Source: Tubulanus polymorphus
Lineage: Eukaryota; Nemertea; Palaeonemertea; Tubulaniformes; Tubulanidae
Direction of reading: 5' to 3'
Length of the DNA: 64,000 nucleotides
Assembly: GCF_964204645.1 (NCBI RefSeq)
Contig: NC_134027.1
Coordinates: 9,970,485 to 10,034,484 of the forward strand
Of this stretch, positions 58,901 to 64,000 are shown in pieces (position 1 is the stretch's first letter; each line of letters opens with the position of its first letter). The notes under the pieces were generated by a model, which worked only from the letters and a program-made list of their open reading frames with translations, made no database searches and was not told the DNA's origin. The translations under genes were made by a program, and so were the position numbers.

Positions 58901-61900
58901 GCCAGACTTCAAGCGATCTCAATTTTAGGTGAGTCGAGAGATGTGAACTAAAATCGACTCATTAAATGTCAGTTCTTAATAGTTGATAAGTTAACCCACA
59001 ATTCATGATGTTTAGGTAGGTTTATTTGTATAATATTTCGAGATACAAAAATGTAAAAGTATCAAAACTTAGAGGCAGATCCGCCAGACTCATTGCTCCT
59101 GACGCAATTCTCCTGTGCCTTTTATGGTGGCACTTTTTCCACACACGTCTGATGGACAAGCAGTCCACGGCACAAGATTCAGCTTATCTTCTCTTTAATG
59201 TCATTCAAGTGACTAGAAATTGTGTGAAAATGCACTAGAATTTCAAAATTTTTCGGACCCCTGTTTTGGCTTGGCACGCGCTCTATGTGGAAACATGCCA
59301 TTTTAACTGTATGCCCTTTCCATTTATTAGCGTCCCTGTCAATGTCTACCCCTGGATCCGCCCCTGAAAGTGAACTAGAACGTTTAAAGTCACAATCGTT
59401 TCATAATATTCATGGTATATTCAGGATGGTCGTATTTATTGTTCATCAATCATATTCGAACTCGGTCTTCTTTATTTTCTTCCAACGCAGTATACTCAAG
59501 TGCTATACAGGATAATATGAACAGCTTACTCTACAACGGACTCATCGAGGAGCTCGTCGATATTCTCGAGTTACGCAGTTCGCAGTTAGTCGACATCAAG
59601 GCCGCCTCGCTGCGCACGTTAACGTCGATCATTCACGTCGAACGCAATCCTAAACTGAACGCGATCATCGACGCGACCGGCGCTGCCTCCTATCACGGAT
59701 TCTTGCCAGTACTCGTGCGGTCTTGTATACAATCGATGTCAGGTTTGTGAAGAATTAGTTTCGTTGCTGTGTGTCACCCTGATTTAAGTCATACAATTTA
59801 TAATCATAGACATCTACAATTTCATATCAAAATGTTCATAATATTTTATATCTCTCACTACATGAAATACTAAATAACAACAGAAATTTTGTGTCCGTTC
59901 ACACCACATGTGAAATCCATATTGCAAAGATAAAGATAACACATTTCAATCATTTGTTATCAATGTTCATTTCACTGGTCCCAAACTCGAAGACAATGTA
60001 CTCTTAGTTCATTAAGTAGTAAACTGAATATTCACCGCTTTTTCTGGAAAGTTAATAATGATAATAATGTATTAGAGCGATTAACCTGTTTTCATCATGT
60101 CATATTTCAGATACCTCTGCGGATCCTTTCCCTCAGCCTTATGCTACTGCTTTGTTTTCATTCCTTTATCACCTGGCCAGTTACGAAGCGGGTGAGTATC
60201 GTTCCTCTTATCGTAGAATTAAGATTGAAGTGAAAGGAACTATTCACATGAGTAATCAGTTTCCATAGTACCTACGACAATCGTATTGTACGTGTTAAAT
60301 GATTTTTAATTTGCGGCCTAATTTTTCAGGTGGAGAAGCCTTAGAAGCGTGTGGAATGATGGAGGCGTTGCTGAAAGTTATTAACTGGTACGATGAAGGA
60401 CAAGAGCATATAACAGTAAGTATTACCAAAATGCCTAATGCAATATGTATTTGAATGGTCGCCAAATTTCTGCAGAAAATATCTACGGACACTGGCACTC
60501 TCGTTTCCCCGCTTATGAAATAATTATAGTTTGTTAGTTTAATTGGAGTGTTTATGGTCTTATCCCTTTGAAAATTAACTCGTTTAATCGCCCTGTTATT
60601 CGAATATGTATTTCAGTTTGTCACCAGAGCAGTGCGTGTGATAGATTTGATCACGAATCTTGATATGAGTGCATTCCAAACTCATGGTGGTCTAACTGCT
60701 TTTATCAATCGACTTGAGGTACGTTTCTGCTCAAAGAGTGATTAATTGCTATGAAGAAAATAATCTTGTTTTCCAGCAGGGTCCCTATATCTTGATTCCT
60801 TAAAAACTCTTTCAAAGCGGAAAATTTTTTTAAAGGTGCTTGAAATTCTTTCATTTGAGCAAAATGCCGGAAACTCCCTTAAAACTCCTGCAATGTTGAG
60901 AAATTGGCAATTAGAAATTTTTGTCTAGTTAGTAGTTGTACAGTAGACTACTTCATAAATTCGTGGAATCTGGATTTTTTTTGTTTACTGAATGTGGCAG
61001 TTACCATTTAAGAAATCTAGTTTAGGTAATGTATAGGATGAAAAATTACAAATTTATAAATTCACTTCTTCAAAGTTTGAAATTTTCTCCTTAAAAACTC
61101 CTTATATCAAGGAATGACTTGATTTGTAGGGACCCTGTTTACATTATTTCGGTGGTAGATGATCTGATGCTGGAGATAATGGAGGGTCAACTCTGTTTCT
61201 GATTTAACCCAGTGATGAAATTTTAAGACATGCTTTGACTCGAGACAATCTAGAATTTCGTTTTGTTTTCTATCTGTTCAGCACGAGGTCGATATTTGCC
61301 GGAAAGTTCAACCTTTTGTGATAAAACCTCAGCAAGGAGAACATTCGAGCGGCATCGACTCGAATCCGACATCGCCGGCTGCCGCGAGTACTCATTCGCC
61401 GATGGAAACTGAGCCGTCGTCCGCAGGTGGTGCCGCTACTTCTACCGGCAGTACGACGATCGTGGATTCACCGCGTAGCATGACAATTGAAGAAGCGTCC
61501 GCATCGACGTCTTCAGAACCTGATTATAGTGCTGCTAAATCAGGTAAGTGTATTGTATTTTGTAATCAGTCCTTCAGATCTTACAGTATTCTAGAGTAGC
61601 TTCAGATAGTATCATCAAATATTCTCAAAATCAACTAAGTTCTGCTAGTTCAATCGTGCCACAAATTTTTTGCGTTAAATTGATCCTATATCCTATTGTT
61701 CTGTTTGAAAAATCACTTAAAAATGCTTCAATATTTTTCGGTTGAACTGAGTGATTTCAAAGATGATTGTCTTACTTGATATTTTTCGATGTTATTCAGG
61801 ATTTCAGTGTTTTCCGCAAAGGGCTGCGTTATTGAAATCAATGTTGAATTTTCTAAAGAAAGCTATTCCTGACCCAGCATTCTCGGAAAGCATCCGTCAT

Positions 61901-64000
61901 TGTGAGTACTACGACCACCCTTTAATTGAAGTTTATTTATCAATATCATTGTCTGTTCGAACATTCATTTATGTGATGGTATTAATTTCTGTATAAAGTA
62001 ATGGATCATAGCCTGCCGCGATCATTGAAACACATTATCAGCAATGCTGAATACTATGGGCCGTCGCTGTTTCTGTTAGGTAAGCGAACTTACAAATTCA
62101 ACAATTCAATCGTTGAAATCATTGATGAGGTTTGAAGGTTCTAGGGCCAATTTTCATTTCCTATCAAGGCCGTTAACCTAGAACTAAACTTTACATGACA
62201 TAGACGTTGAAATCGTATCAGACGATTTATGATCCTCGATGAATGGAAATCTTCAATATTTTTTTTCTGGCTTTATCTCGCTAGCAACTGATGTTGTGAC
62301 TGTTTACGTGTTCCAAGAACCATCGCTGTTGTCGTCGCTGCAAGATAACGGACTTACGGATGTTGTCTTACAATCACTGCTTATCAAAGATGTAAGTACA
62401 ATTCACTGTTGTTCCTTTGATCTATTACCGTATGTTTGTAAAAATCTTTTATTATATACTTCCTGCAAAGTTAAAAGAAATTGTTTCGAGCTTAAAAAGA
62501 TTCAGAATTTAAGGGTGCATGTATTTGGATATGATCAGGCTTAAGTTGTTAGTAAGGCTATATACCCTCTGCCATTACTTGACAAATATTCAAAATTTTC
62601 CCTAAGTCAAAGACTGCTCGATTTTGTTTTGTTTAGGTTCCTGCAACGCGAGAGGTTTTGGCGTCGTTGCCGAATGTTTTCAGCGCTTTGTGTTTGAACG
62701 CGCGTGGCTTACAGGCGTTCGTCGCGTGCAAGCCGTTCGAACGTCTGTTCAAAGTACTGTTGTCGCCGGATTACCTGCCGGCGATGAGGCGTCGGCGCAG
62801 TTCGAATCCGCTCGGCGATACGGCCAGTAACCTCGGCAATGCGATGGATGAACTAATGCGTCATCAACCATCCCTACGTATGGATGCAACCAAAGCTATT
62901 ATAAAGGTACATTTCTACTTGGTATATGAGTGCAAGGTTTTTAGCCCAGGGCAAGGCTCCAGATGGCGGGAAAAAAACTAATTCTATATGAAGAAGAAAC
63001 CGCCCTGAATGAAAATGGTGGCAGATTAAGTCTGGTCTCGAAATATGGTAGAAACAATCATTGAATTGGAAAGATGATTTTTGAAAATTTAATTTCAGTT
63101 GCTGGAAGAAGTTGTCGCGATGGGCCGCGATCCCCGTTACATTTGTCAGAAGCCGCAGCCGAAAAGCGACGTGCAATCGAACAGCACGCCGCGATCTCCG
63201 GCGCCGAATGATGCCACATCCTCGGACGAAGAGGAAGACGACGATGACATGCCGGCGACGCCTCAAAATCAGATGACGACGTCGGTATCCGAGAAACCGG
63301 CGTCAGAGCCTGGCACCAGCGATGGTCAGTCGCACGAGAAGACTCCGATTCCCCTCATGGACTATGTGCTAAATGTGGTATGTATGGATAATCACACGAT
63401 GAATGGCTTAAACTTTCTCATCCTTAGCAAATGGATCAGTGCATTTCATACAGAAAATTACAATATTGTATTTAAAGTCATAGTCAAATTGTCAATTGTG
63501 GATATATATTTATTGGCACTAGGCCTCTTTCATGTTAGTAGTTGGATAAAAGACTCGAATCCGTGTACACTACTGTAGATAATCAATATAACGATATTCA
63601 GTAATGATAATCAGTGATAATAGATATGGGCCTTCTGCGATTGGCTTCTTTCATCACTGATTCAGAAGGACTTTTTTGCATAAATCAAATCATTTAAAAG
63701 AATTTAAAAAAAATCACTGCGCCGCTGCAATAGAATATCAAATTTTTCCACTCTAATTACCTTTACTCAAATAAAGATCTCAAGTAAGGAGTCTATCGTA
63801 CTAATGCAAGCGGTTGAATGAGACAAATATTAGTCTAATGTTCACAAATATATTTGTTTTATTTCGCAATTATTTCTCAACAGATGAAGTTTGTCGAAGC
63901 GATTTTGAGTAACAACACGACCGATGATCATTGCCGCGAGTTCGTCACGCAGAAAGGACTCGTGCCTCTTATGTCGATACTCAGTTTACCGAATTTGCCG
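55962..64000 (+). CDS. HUWE1: HUWE1, giant HECT-domain E3 ubiquitin ligase, 5' part (open at the window end)
   Basis: In other animals HUWE1 (about 4400 residues) ubiquitinates MCL1, p53, MYC and others through a C-terminal HECT domain. Only the N-terminal 867 residues are here, covering most of the DUF908/DUF913 armadillo-like region. Exons: 55962-56006, 56097-56198, 56313-56432, 56944-57104, 57222-57300, 57390-57452, 58048-58122, 58712-58928, 59491-59742, 60111-60191, 60330-60415, 60617-60718, 61282-61543, 61800-61901, 61999-62079, 62285-62391, 62637-62906, 63099-63377, 63884-64000 (cut by the window). All are GT-AG and in frame. Very conserved blocks include [106 protein letters not shown] and [11 protein letters not shown]. 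The start matches the human N-terminus in position ([10 protein letters not shown] against MKVDRTKLKK). Exon 61282-61543 carries a diverged Ser/Thr/Pro-rich insert with [15 protein letters not shown] and HECT domains lie beyond the window. Confidence 0.96.
56255..56276. repeat. CT microsatellite in a HUWE1 intron
   Basis: Eleven CT units ending about 35 bases before exon 56313. It may add to the pyrimidine tract of that acceptor. Confidence 0.9.
57465..57577 (+). repeat. Dispersed hAT-like repeat, copy in a HUWE1 intron
   Basis: Begins CAGGGTGACCACTTACCTGG and continues with ATCAGGGAAAAAGTC, GGGGAATTTTC, GAGGGAATTT and ATCAGGGATAAGTCATGG. It matches the copy at 27529-27612 in the same order. 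It lies 12 bases after the donor of exon 57390-57452, so insertion was close to the splice site without breaking it. Confidence 0.65.
57635..57905 (+). repeat. Tandem duplication of about 186 bp in a HUWE1 intron
   Basis: Two segments of about 85 bases, 57635-57719 and 57821-57905, are nearly identical. Both start with GCACTGTATCTTGATCTCC and contain GTTTGTCTGGAATAAAAATA. The offset is 186 bases. Sequence just before each copy is also weakly similar, so a 186-base tandem duplication that then diverged is likely. Confidence 0.8.
58123..58711 (+). other. HUWE1 intron
   Basis: Intron of 589 bases with AAAGCTCTTAAAG/AAAACTCTTAAAA words that form a weak internal repeat (about 58290-58365). No exon was seen. 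Other HUWE1 introns over 300 bases (56433-56943, 58929-59490, 59743-60110, 60719-61281, 63378-63883) likewise hold no exon. Confidence 0.7.
60777..61137. mobile_element. hAT-like MITE in a HUWE1 intron
   Basis: The 361-base segment has perfect 11-base terminal inverted repeats, CAGGGTCCCTA at 60777-60787 and TAGGGACCCTG at 61127-61137. Looser inverted similarity continues inward (TTGATTCCTTAAAAACTC near the left end; TTAAAAACTCCTTATATCAA near the right). CAGGG ends and small size suit a non-autonomous hAT element. The 8-base flanks (TTTTCCAG and TTTACATT) do not match, so the insertion is old or the true ends differ slightly. It has no coding capacity. Confidence 0.6.

Overview
This is a stretch of animal nuclear DNA: AT-rich and intron-rich, with GT-AG introns, many short exons, simple repeats and MITE-like elements. 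I identify three protein genes by exon-by-exon translation and recall of the protein families; no search was run. They are the 3' part of an L-type (Cav1) voltage-gated calcium channel alpha-1 gene (+ strand, 34 coding exons, 8715-42376), a complete MANF/CDNF neurotrophic-factor gene (- strand, 4 coding exons, 52110-54248), and the 5' part of the giant HECT ubiquitin ligase gene HUWE1 (+ strand, 19 coding exons, 55962 to the window end). One Cav1-type and one MANF-type gene, with slowly evolving proteins and compact introns, suggest an invertebrate bilaterian. A marine lophotrochozoan is my guess; I cannot name a species.

Layout. Positions 1-8714 hold no recognisable exon. They are repeat-rich and are either a large Cav1 intron or sequence unrelated to the gene. 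Cav1 exons then run from the start of domain II (8715) through domain III (13.5-15.9 kb), domain IV (16.2-26.9 kb, split by an 8.2 kb intron), the EF-hand/pre-IQ/IQ calmodulin region (26.8-30.7 kb) and the long C-tail, which ends in a PDZ ligand at 42376. Domain I is not in the window. Positions 42377-52109 are 3'UTR and intergenic DNA with no gene I can support. MANF and HUWE1 are head-to-head, with about 0.6 kb between the MANF start codon and the likely HUWE1 first exon. The window ends inside the HUWE1 N-terminal armadillo-like region.

Function. Cav1 carries depolarisation-activated calcium entry in muscle, neurons and secretory cells. MANF is an ER-resident, secretable stress-protective factor. 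HUWE1 is a cytosolic/nuclear ubiquitin ligase. MANF and HUWE1 both belong to proteostasis and may share a promoter region; nothing in the sequence ties Cav1 to them functionally.

The most useful second-look items are a candidate 15-nt microexon in the Cav1 IVS3-S4 linker, three tiny upstream ORFs in the HUWE1 leader, the divergent MANF-HUWE1 promoter, a hAT-like MITE and other dispersed repeats in introns, a tRNA-like/SINE relic, and strong exon-to-exon differences in CpG content. I saw no convincing new biological system.
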